NCBI GenBank assembly: GCA_026545765.1 | Contig: CM048840.1 | Span: 81,868,877 to 81,932,876, forward strand | Direction of reading: 5' to 3' | Length of the DNA: 64,000 nucleotides | Source: Plantago major | Taxonomy: Eukaryota; Streptophyta; Magnoliopsida; Lamiales; Plantaginaceae | Shown: in pieces, positions 63,407 to 64,000 of the stretch | Numbering within the stretch: position 1 is the first letter of the stretch | Layout: the number at the start of each line of letters is the position of its first letter | The notes under the pieces: model-generated | What the model was told of the DNA's origin: nothing | What the model saw: only the letters and a program-made list of their open reading frames with translations | The model's database searches: none | Program-made: the position numbers and the translations under genes

Positions 63407-64000
63407 TCAGTCCTTAGGCAACTCCATTAATCCAAGATTGTGTCTCAAAGTCAAGAACTGGCTTTCTTGTAAGGGCTTGGTGAAGATATCTGCAAGTTGG
63501 TCTTCTGTGCCAATCTTGAGTATCTCTATATTGCCTTTCTCAACATGGTCTCCAATGAAGTGGTGTCTAACATCAATGTGCTTTGTTCTGGCATGGAACT
63601 TAGGGTTTTGTGTTATTGCAATAGCACTTGTGTTATCACAGAAAATGGGAGTTTTCTCTTCATTGAGTCCATAGTCTCTGAGTTGTTGTTGAATCCACAG
63701 AATTTGTGTTGCACAACAACCAGCAGCTATATATTCAGCCTCTGTGGTAGAAGTTGCAATTGAGTTTTGTTTCTTGCTAAACCATGAGATAAGTCTAGTT
63801 CCCAGAAACTGACAAGTTCCTGAGGTACTTTTCCTATCAAGCATTGATCCAGCATAATCAGCATTTGAGTAACCAACCAAACTCAATCCACTTTCTTTAG
63901 GATACCACAACCCTACATCTACTGTACCTTTCACATACTTTAATATTTTCATAGTAGTGTTGTAGTGTGATTGCATTGGATTTGTTTGAAATCTAGCACA
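63407..64000 (-). CDS. pol: SIRE copy B RNase H and C-terminal pol, runs off right edge
   Basis: The open frame ends with TAA... at 63407 on the minus strand. RNase H motifs in order: GYSNADYAG, TTEAEYIAA, FCDNTSAIA, KHIDVRHHF and QLADIFTKPL. The catalytic acidic residues (D, E, D) are present. The RT part is outside the window. The frame is uninterrupted over the visible 190 codons, so copy B may have an intact pol. Confidence 0.88.
   Translation of the reverse strand, partial: CARFQTNPMQSHYNTTMKILKYVKGTVDVGLWYPKESGLSLVGYSNADYAGSMLDRKSTSGTCQFLGTRLISWFSKKQNSIATSTTEAEYIAAGCCATQILWIQQQLRDYGLNEEKTPIFCDNTSAIAITQNPKFHARTKHIDVRHHFIGDHVEKGNIEILKIGTEDQLADIFTKPLQESQFLTLRHNLGLMELPKD

Larger units (their letters stand above)
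42614..64000 (+). mobile_element. Third Athila-like element, runs off the right edge
   Basis: The 5' LTR is 42614-43920, the PBS is at 43925, gag-protease is at 44071-46209, followed by the second structured-RNA copy, GC palindromes, an accessory ORF with leader and intron, and the start of a 3' unit (from about 48637). The copia elements at 49134 onward interrupt that 3' unit. The 3' LTR must lie beyond 64000. RT and integrase are again absent between protease and accessory ORF. Confidence 0.82.
55610..64000 (-). mobile_element. SIRE-type Ty1/copia element, copy B, 3' part on the minus strand
   Basis: Reading on the minus strand from the right edge: RNase H (to 63407), non-coding spacer with three hairpins, internal promoter, accessory gene with introns, a second accessory frame, polypurine tract and 3' LTR (57033-55610). 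The probable target duplication seen on this side is TCATA (55605-55609). The other end is beyond 64000. It lies head-on inside copy A's RT. Confidence 0.88.

Noticed and set aside
1..64000. CRISPR array, rRNA genes, bacterial operons, organelle DNA insertion
   Set aside because: No spacer-repeat array, rRNA core or plastid/mitochondrial gene order was seen; the HCF106 fragment is from a nuclear gene.

Overview
The window is plant nuclear DNA, almost certainly from a eudicot with a repeat-rich genome. The evidence is chromovirus/Athila-like and SIRE-like LTR retrotransposons, an L1-type LINE, Mutator- and hAT-type DNA elements, TATA boxes with pyrimidine-rich leaders, GT-AG introns and a captured piece of a nuclear gene for a chloroplast protein (HCF106/TatB). 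The order cannot be fixed from the sequence. I see no intact ordinary host gene. The only non-transposon coding candidates are two short unrecognised ORFs (35195-35458 and 39438-39716).

Layout. 1-1872: 5' end of a minus-strand Ty3/gypsy element running off the left edge. 2609-28929: outer Athila-like element (TSD ATAAG on both sides) with a decayed gag-protease and five tandem ~1.27-kb units before its 3' LTR. A second, non-autonomous Athila-like element (10604-25663, TSD ATACC) is inserted in unit four, and a SIRE-like Ty1/copia element (11822-21498) is inserted in the 5' LTR of that second element. 28935-34067: decayed LINE, interrupted at 32201-33043 by a Pack-MULE that carries HCF106 fragments. 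34068-42613: AT-rich low-copy DNA with hAT-like and other MITEs, a copia gag scrap, a second long-TIR element (39998-41412) and an inverted duplication of Athila sequence. 42614 to the right edge: third Athila-like element, holding SIRE copy A (plus strand, from 49134), which is split inside its reverse transcriptase by SIRE copy B (minus strand, 55610 to beyond 64000).

Three themes link the elements. First, the Athila copies keep gag plus protease, or a mini-gag, but no reverse transcriptase, so they probably depend on other elements for mobilisation. Second, both superfamilies carry an accessory ORF downstream of gag/pol of the type often named 'putative plant transposon protein'. These ORFs have their own promoter-like region and leader, and in two cases GT-AG introns. 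Third, non-coding structure is conspicuous: an 81-85 nt four-way-junction RNA with compensatory base changes between two Athila copies, GC-rich palindromes upstream of Athila promoters, a different dispersed palindrome family in each copia lineage, and a ~115-nt non-coding block shared between the copia element and the Athila 3' units.

All boundaries and comparisons were made by eye. No alignment, folding or database search was run.
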